64,000 nucleotides of DNA from positions 3,728,001 through 3,792,000 of the forward strand of contig NZ_CP004388.1 in NCBI RefSeq assembly GCF_000300235.2, given 5' to 3'. Shown here in pieces: positions 1 to 8,863 of the stretch. The translations under genes and the position numbers were made by a program. This stretch comes from Thalassospira xiamenensis M-5 = DSM 17429 (GTDB lineage: Bacteria > Pseudomonadota > Alphaproteobacteria > Rhodospirillales > Thalassospiraceae). Positions within the stretch are counted from its first letter, which is position 1; each line of letters starts with the position of its first letter. The notes under the pieces were generated by a model. It did not search any database, was not told where the DNA came from, and saw nothing but the letters and a program-made list of their open reading frames with translations.

Positions 1-253
1 GCCACGATGCGGGATCGGGTGGCGGGTTAAGGCTCCGCCAATGTGACGAGCACGCATCAAGCAGTTCATTTTCTTCGGGAAAATGCCGATAGACCGTCAA
101 ACGCTGCACCCCGGCGCGGTCTGCAATCGCGCTGATGGTGGTGCGTGCCGGGCCGACTTCGCCATGCAATTTCATCGCAGCTTCGAGAATCTTGAGGCGC
201 GTTTCGTCTTCTTTTTCTGCGCGTAATGTCTTGTTGTATTTTCGTTTTTCCAT
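1..253 (-). CDS. TetR/AcrR-family transcriptional regulator, N-terminal part (cut by window edge)
   Basis: Only the first 84 codons are inside the window; the rest lies to the left. The start ATG is at 253..251. The visible part is the DNA-binding domain: a basic lead (MEKRKYNK), then helices 1-3 with the classic TetR recognition segment ISAIADRAGVQRLTVYRHF at about residues 41-59. TetR proteins are usually repressors that bind palindromes near their own promoter and release on ligand binding. The gene is divergent from the thioesterase at 536, and a 15-bp palindrome lies about 50 bp upstream of its start, so it may control itself and possibly the thioesterase. Ligand unknown because the C-terminal domain is missing. 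Confidence 0.9.
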   Translation of the reverse strand, partial: MEKRKYNKTLRAEKEDETRLKILEAAMKLHGEVGPARTTISAIADRAGVQRLTVYRHFPEENELLDACSSHWRSLNPPPDPASW

Positions 254-303
254 TTAATAAAACATCACTGTTCTTTTAAATTTAAACCAAAGGAACTGCG
301 TTC

Positions 304-318
304 TTCATTTTAAATGAA
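304..318. promoter_or_regulatory. Perfect palindrome, candidate TetR operator
   Basis: TTCATTTTAAATGAA is a perfect inverted repeat (7 + 1 + 7) in the 282-bp gap between the divergent TetR gene and the thioesterase. A related AT-rich stretch (TTTTAAATTTAAA) lies just before it at about 275-287. Position and symmetry fit a self-regulatory operator. Function is inferred. Confidence 0.5.
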
Positions 319-535
319 CACATATGATCATTCACTTTTTGGCAGTTCCCCAAAGAGCCACAAAATACAAATGATGCAGCCCAACCCTGAATTTAACCAT
401 CATCACCAGCTTTGCCGAAATGAGCAAGATGAACCTTCGGGACATCCCGGTTCGTATTGCGGATTTCCAATCCGGATTTGCAAGCAGCCAACCGGGTTTC
501 TATAACTGTCATGGAATGACACAGGATTTGCCAAC

Positions 536-1318
536 ATGACAATCCAATGGGACGAAATTGCCAAGCCCGCCCTGCCCGCCAATTGCGGATGGCGCGGGAC
601 CTACCGGGTGCGTTATTCGGAAATTGGCGATAACGGCCTTGCGATGTTGCCGGCCCTGGCCGATTACATGCAAGACGCCGCTGGTTGGGGCGCACGCATC
701 CTGAAACTCGCCTATGACGACACGGTTGATAAAGGCATGGCATGGGTGCTGGCGCGGATGGTCATTCATGTCCGACGCTATCCCGGCAATGGCGAGGATA
801 TCATTGTCGAAACATGGCCATCGGGTGTTGCACGGCGCGTGGCGACCCGTGATTTCCGTTTGATCGACAGCAGCGGTGATGTGATTGCGGTCGCGCAAAG
901 CTTCTGGGTGATGTTTGACCTGCTGGAACGGCGCGCGGCAAGCTGGCCCGACTGGATCGAAGAACGGCTGCCAAAACCGCCCGGCCCGAAACTGATCGAA
1001 CCACCATTCCGGCCGCCCTTCACCACCGACCCGTTACCCGAAATCGACAGCATAAAGGCCCGCCCATCCGATCTTGACCTGTATGGGCATGTCAATAATG
1101 TGCGCCTGATGCAGTGGGTGCTTGGCGCAACCGGTGCGGATTCAAAACCGGACTTCCATCCCGAAAGCATCGATATCCAGTTCCGCACCGAATGCCGGGT
1201 TCAGGAACGGGTCACGGTGCGCCAGAAGGACGGATTTGCCGCGATTACACGTGATGGCGACGGGGTTGATCTGGTCCGTGCGCACGTCGTGCCCAAAAAC
1301 CGTACCGCATTAGCCTAG
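536..1318 (+). CDS. Acyl-thioesterase of the acyl-ACP thioesterase (FatA-like) family
   Basis: A 260-residue protein with two hot-dog halves (about residues 14-140 and 160-255), the layout of acyl-ACP/acyl-CoA thioesterases that release fatty acids from a carrier thioester in the cytoplasm. The second half carries YGHVNNVRLMQW at about 183-194, matching the catalytic strand and helix of plant FatA/FatB, where the pattern is D-x-N-x-H-V-N-N. Here Asp and His are kept but the middle Asn is Tyr, so the substrate or mechanism may differ. The start ATG follows an AGGA at suitable distance. Divergent from a TetR gene and convergent with rnhB. The exact substrate cannot be read from sequence. Confidence 0.8.
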   Translation: MTIQWDEIAKPALPANCGWRGTYRVRYSEIGDNGLAMLPALADYMQDAAGWGARILKLAYDDTVDKGMAWVLARMVIHVRRYPGNGEDIIVETWPSGVARRVATRDFRLIDSSGDVIAVAQSFWVMFDLLERRAASWPDWIEERLPKPPGPKLIEPPFRPPFTTDPLPEIDSIKARPSDLDLYGHVNNVRLMQWVLGATGADSKPDFHPESIDIQFRTECRVQERVTVRQKDGFAAITRDGDGVDLVRAHVVPKNRTALA

Positions 1319-1320
1319 GA

Positions 1321-1935
1321 TCAGGACAGAATTCCGAGCAATTCGGCAATCGGTCTGAAACTGCGACGGTGATGCAGGGTCGGGCCAACAATGCCAAGCC
1401 CGTCCATATGCTTTTTCACCCCATAACCGGCATTGCCATCCCAGCCGAAATGCGGATAGCGCACGGCAAGGCGGGTCATGGCGCGGTCGCGCACGACCTT
1501 GGCAACGATGGATGCCGCCGCGATGGATAATGATCTGCCATCGCCCTTGATGACCGTTTCCACCGCACACGGCAGCCCCGGGTCACGATTGCCATCCACC
1601 AGCGCCTGATCGGGGCATTGCGGCAAACGCGCCACCGCGCGGCGCATGGCAACATAGGTCGCCTGAAGGATATTGATCCGGTCGATTTCACGGACCGATG
1701 CCGCGCCTATACCAACCTCGGCACATCCCATGATCAGGTCAAACAAAAGATCGCGTTTCTTGACCGACAGCTTTTTGGAATCGTTGAGTTCCCCCAGAAG
1801 GATGTCAGGCAGCCGTTCATCACGCGGCAGGATCACGGCCGCGGCAACCACCGGCCCGGCAAGCGGCCCGCGGCCGACCTCGTCGATCCCGGCGATGCGT
1901 CCGCGATATTGATCCTCGATGCTGAAATCCGGCAT
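1321..1935 (-). CDS. rnhB: Ribonuclease HII
   Basis: RNase HII cuts RNA in RNA-DNA hybrids and starts removal of single ribonucleotides misincorporated in DNA. The N-terminal signature GIDEVGRGPLAGPVVAAAV holds the metal-binding Asp and Glu (residues 18-19 with this start). Further conserved parts are GELNDSKKLS and ALVDGN, the latter with another active-site Asp, and the late ASIVAKVVRDR motif. I chose ATG 1935 because AGGAGGG lies about 11 bp upstream and it gives 204 residues, usual for the family; an in-frame ATG at 1965 lacks a ribosome binding site. The end nearly touches the convergent thioesterase gene. Confidence 0.95.
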   Translation of the reverse strand: MPDFSIEDQYRGRIAGIDEVGRGPLAGPVVAAAVILPRDERLPDILLGELNDSKKLSVKKRDLLFDLIMGCAEVGIGAASVREIDRINILQATYVAMRRAVARLPQCPDQALVDGNRDPGLPCAVETVIKGDGRSLSIAAASIVAKVVRDRAMTRLAVRYPHFGWDGNAGYGVKKHMDGLGIVGPTLHHRRSFRPIAELLGILS

Positions 1936-1992
1936 GTAAAACCTGTCCCTCCTGCCTTTCCTCATAACAAGGATGTAGGGCGGTCGACAATG

Positions 1993-2508
1993 TCATCTGT
2001 GATGGCGTTTGGCAAAATCATCCGCCGTGATGGCATATCGCACGCCATCATTATCGGTCTTGTGATGACGCATGCCGATCTTTCGTGCGACCGCAAGTGA
2101 CCCGATATTGCGTGCATCGATACAGGCAATGAAACTGTCCAGTTTCATTTTTTCAAACCCGTGCGATAACACGGCGTTGGCGGCCTCGGATGCATATCCC
2201 CGCCCCCAGAAAGCCGGTTTCAGACGCCAGCCGATTTCGATTTCCGGTCCAACGGCGTCCTCGGGGATCAGCAGAACCCAGCCAATGAAACTGTCCGGTT
2301 CCGTTTTTCGAAACAGCGACCAATATCCCAGCCCCGGCCCGTAATCCATGGTGATGCGATCATGGATAAAGGCGCAATGTTCGGTTTCATCGGCCCAAGG
2401 TCCCTGAACGAAATCGGTTACGCCGGGTTCGCGATCCATCGCAAAACAATCGTCAAGATCATCCAATGTCCGCGGGCGCAGCCATAGACGTTCGGTTTCC
2501 AGTATCAT
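1993..2508 (-). CDS. GNAT N-acetyltransferase, RimJ/RimL-like
   Basis: 171 residues of the ribosomal-protein/small-molecule acetyltransferase type. It opens with ETERLWLRPRTLDDLDD, typical of the RimJ-like subgroup, and has the acetyl-CoA pyrophosphate loop as FWGRGYASEAANAVL, followed by the ASIDARN/SLAVARKIG-type motif (here CIDARNIGSLAVARKIG). The start at 2508 follows AGGAAA at good spacing; a longer reading frame upstream has no support. It sits between rnhB and the mrp terminator, as its own unit. The substrate (protein N-terminus, antibiotic or other amine) is not evident. Confidence 0.85.
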   Translation of the reverse strand: MILETERLWLRPRTLDDLDDCFAMDREPGVTDFVQGPWADETEHCAFIHDRITMDYGPGLGYWSLFRKTEPDSFIGWVLLIPEDAVGPEIEIGWRLKPAFWGRGYASEAANAVLSHGFEKMKLDSFIACIDARNIGSLAVARKIGMRHHKTDNDGVRYAITADDFAKRHHR

Positions 2509-2543
2509 TCGGTTTTCCTGCCATTCGAGCACCGCAACAGCAT

Positions 2544-2576
2544 AATAAAACGGCACCGCTTGAACGGTGCCGTTTT
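2544..2576 (-). terminator. Rho-independent terminator of the mrp operon
   Basis: A perfect 12-bp stem (AAAACGGCACCG at 2547-2558 with CGGTGCCGTTTT at 2565-2576) and a 6-nt loop. It reads into a T-rich tail on the minus strand, 18 bp after the mrpG stop codon. Confidence 0.9.
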
Positions 2577-2593
2577 AAGGTTTGCAAACCCGG

Positions 2594-2998
2594 CTATTTT
2601 TCGTCGGGTTTATATTCTTCGCTGGGGTCATAGCCATCCGGGCCAACCGGATCAAAGGTCGCCCAACCTTCGTCCCGACCACTTTCCGGAAGGTCCTTAT
2701 GCGGGTCAACATGACGCAGCAAATAGGCCTTGGCGATCAGGTTTGCGGTGATCGGTGCCGTCAGGAACAGGAACAGCGTGATCAGCAATTCATGAATGGT
2801 GAAATGCCCGCGTTCGATCCAGAAGAACAGCATCGAAGCAATCAGAATGGCGCCAACACCCACGGTGGTTGCCTTGGTCGGCGCATGGAGCCGCGGAAGC
2901 AATTCGCGCAGTTTGATCATCCCGAACGACCCGACCAGCAGGAAAATCCCGCCAATCACGATCAGAACAGAAATGACGATTTCAGCAATAAACGGCAT
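2594..2998 (-). CDS. mrpG: Mrp-type cation/proton antiporter subunit G
   Basis: Small membrane subunit (134 residues) of the multi-subunit Mrp/Pha/Mnh antiporter, which expels Na+ or K+ in exchange for protons. Three membrane helices fill residues 1 to about 95; the LPRLHAPTKATTVGV segment between the first two is a family hallmark. The C-terminal 35 residues are hydrophilic and acidic. ATG 2998 is preceded by GGGAGAGACAGG; the longer frame to 3046 would run into mrpF without a ribosome binding site. Last gene of the operon, 11 bp after mrpF, followed by a strong terminator. Confidence 0.92.
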   Translation of the reverse strand: MPFIAEIVISVLIVIGGIFLLVGSFGMIKLRELLPRLHAPTKATTVGVGAILIASMLFFWIERGHFTIHELLITLFLFLTAPITANLIAKAYLLRHVDPHKDLPESGRDEGWATFDPVGPDGYDPSEEYKPDEK

Positions 2999-3009
2999 CC
3001 TGTCTCTCC

Positions 3010-3279
3010 CTATTCGATGATGTCGCCACGCAAGACGAACTTGCAATAGGCAACGGTGGAGACAAAGCCGAACATGGCAAACAGAAGCGCGCCTTCGAAA
3101 TACATCGAGGTCGCGCGGCTGATTCCGTACAGCACCAGAAGGGCAATGGCGTTGATCGCCATGGTATCAACCGCCAGAACACGATCAGCAATGGTCGGCC
3201 CCTTGGCCAAACGCCACAGATTCATCAACAGGGCCACCGCCACACAGATAAAGCCGAAATTCAGTGCATATTCGATCAT
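3010..3279 (-). CDS. mrpF: Mrp-type cation/proton antiporter subunit F
   Basis: An 89-residue membrane protein with three predicted helices and the conserved RLAKGPTIADRVLAVDTMA segment between helix 1 and helix 2, diagnostic for MrpF/MnhF. MrpF is a small structural subunit of the antiporter. Its ATG overlaps the stop codon of mrpE (ATGA), which indicates translational coupling. mrpG follows 11 bp later. Confidence 0.92.
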   Translation of the reverse strand: MIEYALNFGFICVAVALLMNLWRLAKGPTIADRVLAVDTMAINAIALLVLYGISRATSMYFEGALLFAMFGFVSTVAYCKFVLRGDIIE

Positions 3280-3770
3280 TCGAAAATCTCCTTCAGACGG
3301 CCTTCGTAGCGGGTCTTGATATCATCAACCACGCCCTGCGGGTCCGGCGCATGCAGGCAATGCACCAGAAGGCTTTTGGCATCCGCACTCAGATCAATGG
3401 TCACCGTGCCCGGCGTCATGGTGATCGTCCCGGCAAGGGTCGTGATCGCCTCGGGCGAGGTCAGATCAAGCGGCACAACCACGCTTTTGGATTCAAGGCT
3501 TTCGGTCTTGCGAAACAGGATCAGTCCGGCAACCACAACATTGGCGACCAGAATGTCCCACAACACGATCAACCCGTATTCGCAGATGGCATAGGCATTG
3601 CCGACCTTTGGGCGCGCGGGCCAGAAGTTTGACGTGATCAGCGGGATGGCAATCGCCAGGATCGCACCAAAGACCACGGCACCAGCCGATATTTCATTGA
3701 CCAGCAACACCCAGACAACCAGCAGGGCCAGCGAGAGCAGCGGGTGGGGAAGACAACGTTTCAACATCAT
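3276..3770 (-). CDS. mrpE: Mrp-type cation/proton antiporter subunit E
   Basis: About 164 residues: two N-terminal membrane helices (roughly 10-50), another near 65-85, then a cytoplasmic domain with the MrpE signature TITMTPGTVTIDLS. In Mrp complexes MrpE helps assembly and full activity. The start lies in GTG-ATG-ATG; AGGA sits six bases before the first ATG at 3770, which I prefer over the GTG at 3773. It overlaps mrpF by four bases and follows mrpD closely. Confidence 0.9.
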   Translation of the reverse strand: MMLKRCLPHPLLSLALLVVWVLLVNEISAGAVVFGAILAIAIPLITSNFWPARPKVGNAYAICEYGLIVLWDILVANVVVAGLILFRKTESLESKSVVVPLDLTSPEAITTLAGTITMTPGTVTIDLSADAKSLLVHCLHAPDPQGVVDDIKTRYEGRLKEIFE

Positions 3771-3790
3771 CACTATCCTTTCATCACCGC

Positions 3791-5323
3791 TTACTGGCCA
3801 GGCTGTGTGGCGGGTATTTCACCCAGCACGGCCCGGATGTAATCCGTGGTGTCAAACAATTGCGCCGCCGTTCCCTGCAGGTAATCCGTGATCGGGGCGG
3901 CAAAGACCGTCAGCACAACCAGCGCACCAAGCATGCCGCAGGCTGCAATGATCGGAAGAACCGGCCAATTGGCGCCTTCGACCTCAATCACGCCTTCGGC
4001 AGACGCGCTTTTCCAGAACAGCACACTGCCAGCCCGACCGAAACCGACAATCCCCATCAACGACGTCACAAGGATCACCGCCCAGATCCAGACGCCGAAC
4101 GCGCTATCGCGCGCAGCATCAAGGATAAGAAGCTTGCCGATAAAGCCACTAAGCGGCGGCATCCCGGCCATGGCGATGGCGGCAATAAAGAACAGAACCG
4201 CCAGCAATCCGGACTGATGGAAAACCGGCGCGGTGTTCAGGCGATCGCCATACTGGCCACGGCGCGATGCCACAAGATCACCGATCAGGAACAGGGCCGC
4301 ACCGGCAAAGGTCGAATGCAGCAGATAATAAAGACCGGCCGAAATGCTTTCGGGCGTAAACAGCGCGATGGAAATCAAAAGCGTTCCCATCGATCCGATC
4401 ACGGAAAAGGCAATCAGACCATTAAGCCGCTTGGCCGCCAGAACCCCGATCATGCCAATCGCCAGTGTCACAATCGCGGCTGGCAGGATATAGGGCTGTG
4501 CGAGCCACGCCATATCACCGGCATTTTCACCAAAGCCCAGCGAATAGACGCGCAGGATCGAATAGGCCCCGACCTTCGTCATGATGGCAAACAGCGCCGC
4601 CACCGGGGCCGGTGCGTTTGCATAGGTGCCCGGTAGCCAGAAATGAACCGGCACAAGGGCCGCCTTCACACAGAACACCAAAAGCAGGATCAACGCCCCG
4701 GCACGCAGCAGCGCGGCATCACCAGCCGCCACCAGCGGCACCTGAACGGCAAGATCAGCCATGTTCAGCGTACCGGTAACGGCGTAGATCATGCCGACCC
4801 CGACCAGGAACAGCGACGACCCCGTCAGGTTGATGACGATATATTGCATGCCCGCCTTAAGGCGTTCCGCCCCGGCCCCATGCAGCATCAGACCATAGGA
4901 TGCGATCAGCAGGACTTCGAAGAAGACAAACAGGTTGAACACATCCCCCGTCAGGAAGGCACCATTGACCCCCATCAGCTGGAACTGGAACAGGGCATGG
5001 AAATGCTGGCCGCGCTTGTCCCATTCACTGGATGCAAACAGGATGACGCCAAGACCAAGGATCGATGTCAGAAAGATCATCATCGCCGACAGACGATCCA
5101 ATACGATCACGATCCCGAACGGTGCCGGCCAATCGCCAAGCGCGTACATTTCCGGGTTGTTGTTATTGGCAAAAATCACCAGCGACAGGGTGACCGCCAC
5201 AAGGGCGACGGTCGCGGTGATCGAGAATATGCGCTGCAAGACAATGTCGTGACGCACCGCCAGAACAATCAGGGCGGCCATCACGGCAGGCAGCAAAATG
5301 GGGACGACAATCCAGTGACCCAT
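3791..5323 (-). CDS. mrpD: Mrp-type cation/proton antiporter subunit D
   Basis: A 510-residue polytopic membrane protein (about 14 helices) of the NuoM/NuoN-like antiporter-subunit family. The proton-channel signature HFWLPGTYANAPAPVAALF follows a membrane-embedded Lys, as in complex I antiporter subunits. A conserved Glu lies in FNLFVFFEVLLIASYG. MrpA and MrpD are thought to carry the ion paths. The start ATG overlaps the mrpC stop by one base (TGATG), and AGGAGATAAAA precedes it, so the two genes are translationally coupled. Confidence 0.95.
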   Translation of the reverse strand: MGHWIVVPILLPAVMAALIVLAVRHDIVLQRIFSITATVALVAVTLSLVIFANNNNPEMYALGDWPAPFGIVIVLDRLSAMMIFLTSILGLGVILFASSEWDKRGQHFHALFQFQLMGVNGAFLTGDVFNLFVFFEVLLIASYGLMLHGAGAERLKAGMQYIVINLTGSSLFLVGVGMIYAVTGTLNMADLAVQVPLVAAGDAALLRAGALILLLVFCVKAALVPVHFWLPGTYANAPAPVAALFAIMTKVGAYSILRVYSLGFGENAGDMAWLAQPYILPAAIVTLAIGMIGVLAAKRLNGLIAFSVIGSMGTLLISIALFTPESISAGLYYLLHSTFAGAALFLIGDLVASRRGQYGDRLNTAPVFHQSGLLAVLFFIAAIAMAGMPPLSGFIGKLLILDAARDSAFGVWIWAVILVTSLMGIVGFGRAGSVLFWKSASAEGVIEVEGANWPVLPIIAACGMLGALVVLTVFAAPITDYLQGTAAQLFDTTDYIRAVLGEIPATQPGQ

Positions 5324-5679
5324 CAGTTTTTATCTCCTGCTTCGGATGGTGCGCCTTCCGGGCGACCGTCAACATGGTCATTACCGATTTCAAGATAGGC
5401 CCGGATTGACAGCACAACGATCAGTGCGGTCATCCCGAACGAAATCACGATCGCTGTCAGGACAAGCGCCTGGGGCAGCGGATCAGTATATTCGGTAACA
5501 CCATCACGCAGGATGGGCGGCATATCGATGGTCAGGCGTCCCATGGCGAACAGGAACACGTTCACCGCATAGGACAACATCGCCAAACCGATCACCACCG
5601 GGAAAGTACGACCGCGCAGCAACATATATGTGCCGCACATGGTCAGAAGCCCGATACTGCTTGCTACAAGAAACTCCAT
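5323..5679 (-). CDS. mrpC: Mrp-type cation/proton antiporter subunit C
   Basis: 118 residues, three membrane helices, similar to complex I subunit NuoK. Conserved landmarks are GTYMLLRGRTFPVVIGLAML near the N-terminus and DPLPQALVLTAIVISFGMTA with the NuoK-like helix 3. The start ATG 5679 lies four bases after the mrpAB stop. A longer open frame reaches back to 5808 but would only overlap mrpAB in another frame. The soluble C-terminus is rich in Glu and Gly. Confidence 0.93.
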   Translation of the reverse strand: MEFLVASSIGLLTMCGTYMLLRGRTFPVVIGLAMLSYAVNVFLFAMGRLTIDMPPILRDGVTEYTDPLPQALVLTAIVISFGMTALIVVLSIRAYLEIGNDHVDGRPEGAPSEAGDKN

Positions 5680-5683
5680 GATA

Positions 5684-8554
5684 TCAGGCCTCTTTCTCAG
5701 CTGTCGCGACCTTCGCGGTCGCGGCGGACGGATCATGGTCCATCGGTTCCGGATTGATGTCGACATGTTCGGCCATGCGTTCCACCTGCGACAGTTTGGC
5801 AAGCGCAAGGGTCACCGCCCCGACAACCGTCAGGAACACGCCAAGATCAAAGCCCATGGCAGATGCCAGCTCAAATTCGCCGACAATCGGCAGATGAACA
5901 TGGACAAAACCACTGGTCAGGAACGGCAGCCCCGCCACCCAGGCCGAAAGCCCCGTAATGGCCGCGGCAATCACACCAAGCCCGATCATGCCATGATAAT
6001 TGGCCTTCATGCGATTCTGGGTCCAGCCAAAGCCCGACGCCATATATTGCATGACCAAGGCAACCGAAACGACCAGACCGGCAATAAAGCCACCACCTGG
6101 CTCGTTATGACCGCGCAGGAAGATGTAAACCCCCACCAGAAGCGACAGCGGCAGCATCACGCGTGTTGCAATGACCATCATCATCGGATGACGGTCTGCC
6201 GACCGGCGATTATCGACCACCCAGCTTGCAAGGCGTTTGGCGGCCTCGCCCTGGGTGACGGTTTCAATCAGGGCAAAGATCGACAATGCGGCAATACCAA
6301 GAACAATGATCTCGCCAAAGGTATCAAAACCACGGAAGTCAACGAGGATCACGTTGACCACGTTGGTGCCGCCACCTTCGGTTTTCGAATTGGCCAGATG
6401 AAACGCCGAAATCGAATTGGGCAGTTCACGGGTCATGATCGCCCAGACAGCCCCACCCATGCCAAGACCGGCCGCGATTGAAATCACCCAGTCGCGGAAT
6501 TTGCGCCCCGGCTGGCTTTCTTTCGGGGTTTCCTTTGGCAGGATGTTCAACGCCAGCAACATCAGGATGACCGTTACCACCTCGACCGAGATTTGGGTCA
6601 GGGCAAGGTCAGGTGCCGACAGATAGATGAAGCCAAGCGAGACAATCAAACCGATGACCCCCACCAGAAGTAGGGTCAGAAGCCGGTTATGATGCATCGC
6701 GACCGCCGCGATACAGGTCCCGACCAGAAGCACCCAGCCAATGGCGGCAGGTGGCGAAACGGCCAGAAGTTCGCGCGTACCAGCGGTGTGATCGGGTTCG
6801 GCATAGAAACCCGAAAGCCCGATGGCTATGGCGGCAAAGATCATGATCGCCAGATAACGTTGCAGCGATCCGTTCTGAAGATTGTCGGAAATCACGCGAC
6901 TAAGCGCCACGACCTTGACGATCAGACAATCAAACATTGCCTTTGCATCCGGCCGCGACAGGTTGGAGGTTACCGACATCAGGCCGCCATGACGCAGAAG
7001 AATAAGCGCACCGGCAATCAGGGCAATCACGCTCATGCCAAGTGCCGGGGTCAGGCCGTGCCAAAGTGCCAGATGATATTCCGGAAGGTTCCCCCCCGTG
7101 ACCGCATTGGCCGTGGCCGCAACCAGCGGTCCGGCAATGGCCGCCGGGAACAGACCGATCAGAACCACCAGAACCGTCAGAAACGCGGGCGGTGCCCACA
7201 TGCCAAACGGCGGGTCATGGGGATGATGGGGCAGTTCGTCACGGGTTTTGCCAAACCAGACATGGAAGATAAAGCGCAACGAATAGGCGACCGAGAACAC
7301 CGCACCAATCGTTGCCAGCAACGGCACAAGCCAGTTCTGATCGAACCAGACGGTGTGCCATGCTTCTTCCAGCATCATTTCCTTGGACAGGAACCCGTTC
7401 AGCGGAATGATTCCGGCCATCGATGCCGCCGAAATGATCCCGATGGTCCCGGCAATCGGCATCAGGTTCAGCAACCCGCCCAGACGGCGGATATCGCGCG
7501 TTCCGGTCTCATGGTCAATGATCCCGGCGGTCATGAACAGGGCCGCCTTGAAGGTTGCATGGTTGATGATATGAAACACGCCCGCAACGGCGGCCATAGG
7601 CGTTCCGAAACCAAACAGCATGGTCACAAGACCAAGGTGGCTGACCGTGGAGTACGCCAGAAGCCCCTTAAGGTCATGTTTGAAGATCGCAATCCATGCG
7701 CCCAGCACCATGGTCACGAGGCCCGCACTCGCCACGATATAGAACCATTCCTCCGTTCCCGAAAGAACCGGCCACATGCGCGCCATCAGGAAGATACCCG
7801 CCTTGACCATGGTTGCCGAATGCAGATAGGCCGAAACCGGGGTCGGTGCGGCCATGGCATGCGGCAGCCAGAAATGGAACGGGAACTGTGCCGATTTGGT
7901 AAAGCAGCCCAGCAGGATCAGAACAAGGGCTGGCACATAAAGCGGAGACGCCTGGATCAGGTCGGCATTTTGCAGGATCACCGTCAGATCATAGGACCCG
8001 ACGATATTTCCAAGGATCAGCATCCCGGCAATCATCGCAAGTCCGCCTGCCCCGGTCACGGTCAGCGCCATACGCGCGCCCTGACGACCTTCGGGCAGAT
8101 GCTTCCAGTAACCGATCAGAAGGAAGGATGACAGCGACGTCAGTTCCCAGAAAATCAGCAGAAGCAGGATGTTGTCGGACAGAACAATACCGACCATCGC
8201 GCCCTGGAACAGCAGCAGGAACACATAAAACCGCCCCATCGGATCGTCTTTCGACAGATAGAACCGGGCGTAAATGATGATCAGCAAACCAATCCCGAGG
8301 ATCAGGGTCGCAAACAGCAAACCCAGACCATCAAGGAAGAAGGTCACGTTCAATCCAAGATCGGTCAGCCAGTCATAGCGGACCTGAAACACTTCGCCGC
8401 CAATGACGGCGGGTGCCTTGGCGATAAGCAGGATCAAGGCAAGCAGCGTGACCGAGCCGGTTGCTGTGGCGCACGCATTGCGCCCGGCCCTGATCATGAC
8501 GGCGGGTAACACCGCCCCAAGGAAGGGAAGCAAAACAATGAGGGTGAGACTCAT
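5684..8554 (-). CDS. mrpA: Mrp-type cation/proton antiporter subunit A/B fusion
   Basis: A 956-residue membrane protein, first gene of the operon. Residues 1 to about 500 match the NuoL-like MrpA core, with FHFWLPHAMAAPTPVSAYLH and the channel Lys in TMVKAGIFLMARMWP. The middle contains the MrpA C-terminal region (DLALTQISVEVVTVILMLLA). The last 200 residues are a complete MrpB/MnhB domain, marked by GVYIFLRGHNEPGGGFIAGL. Fusion of A and B is the known group 2 form (PhaAB in rhizobia), so a separate mrpB is not expected. It exchanges Na+ or K+ for protons and supports salt and alkali tolerance. Confidence 0.95.
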   Translation of the reverse strand: MSLTLIVLLPFLGAVLPAVMIRAGRNACATATGSVTLLALILLIAKAPAVIGGEVFQVRYDWLTDLGLNVTFFLDGLGLLFATLILGIGLLIIIYARFYLSKDDPMGRFYVFLLLFQGAMVGIVLSDNILLLLIFWELTSLSSFLLIGYWKHLPEGRQGARMALTVTGAGGLAMIAGMLILGNIVGSYDLTVILQNADLIQASPLYVPALVLILLGCFTKSAQFPFHFWLPHAMAAPTPVSAYLHSATMVKAGIFLMARMWPVLSGTEEWFYIVASAGLVTMVLGAWIAIFKHDLKGLLAYSTVSHLGLVTMLFGFGTPMAAVAGVFHIINHATFKAALFMTAGIIDHETGTRDIRRLGGLLNLMPIAGTIGIISAASMAGIIPLNGFLSKEMMLEEAWHTVWFDQNWLVPLLATIGAVFSVAYSLRFIFHVWFGKTRDELPHHPHDPPFGMWAPPAFLTVLVVLIGLFPAAIAGPLVAATANAVTGGNLPEYHLALWHGLTPALGMSVIALIAGALILLRHGGLMSVTSNLSRPDAKAMFDCLIVKVVALSRVISDNLQNGSLQRYLAIMIFAAIAIGLSGFYAEPDHTAGTRELLAVSPPAAIGWVLLVGTCIAAVAMHHNRLLTLLLVGVIGLIVSLGFIYLSAPDLALTQISVEVVTVILMLLALNILPKETPKESQPGRKFRDWVISIAAGLGMGGAVWAIMTRELPNSISAFHLANSKTEGGGTNVVNVILVDFRGFDTFGEIIVLGIAALSIFALIETVTQGEAAKRLASWVVDNRRSADRHPMMMVIATRVMLPLSLLVGVYIFLRGHNEPGGGFIAGLVVSVALVMQYMASGFGWTQNRMKANYHGMIGLGVIAAAITGLSAWVAGLPFLTSGFVHVHLPIVGEFELASAMGFDLGVFLTVVGAVTLALAKLSQVERMAEHVDINPEPMDHDPSAATAKVATAEKEA

Positions 8555-8863
8555 GAAAGACCCTTATTTTTGGAAAACGCCGCAGCGCCCCCAATTTGCG
8601 CAACAGCAAGAAAATTCTGGCAGAAAGTAATATTTGTACTGAAAATGGTCAAGAAAACCCAACCGGCGCAGTTTTTTACCTTCCGGTTGTCAAGTGAAGC
8701 GGATCACCAGAAGGCATACCACCGCTCACCCCAGGCGCAACACCACTCCACTGACAAACACTTTATAGTTGTGCCCCGCTTACGAAATAGATTACTAATT
8801 TAGAAGACGATAAGCTCCGCTATTAAAATTTAGATACCTACATTAATTCTCTATGACCAGATA
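8555..8863. other. 309-bp intergenic region between mrp operon and orphan island gene
   Basis: No gene is supported. It must hold the mrp promoter (minus strand) and that of the orphan gene (plus strand). Composition changes inside it: moderate GC near the mrp start, clearly AT-rich from about 8760 onward. This gradient marks the left boundary of the foreign-looking segment. Confidence 0.6.

Noticed and set aside
3860..5398. Plus-strand open frames opposite mrpD
   Set aside because: Same low-complexity basic composition; the minus-strand MrpD is fully conserved.
6689..8131. Long open frame (480 codons) on the plus strand opposite mrpAB
   Set aside because: Very rich in His, Arg, Gln and Gly, without any domain. 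It is an antisense shadow of a conserved membrane protein gene.
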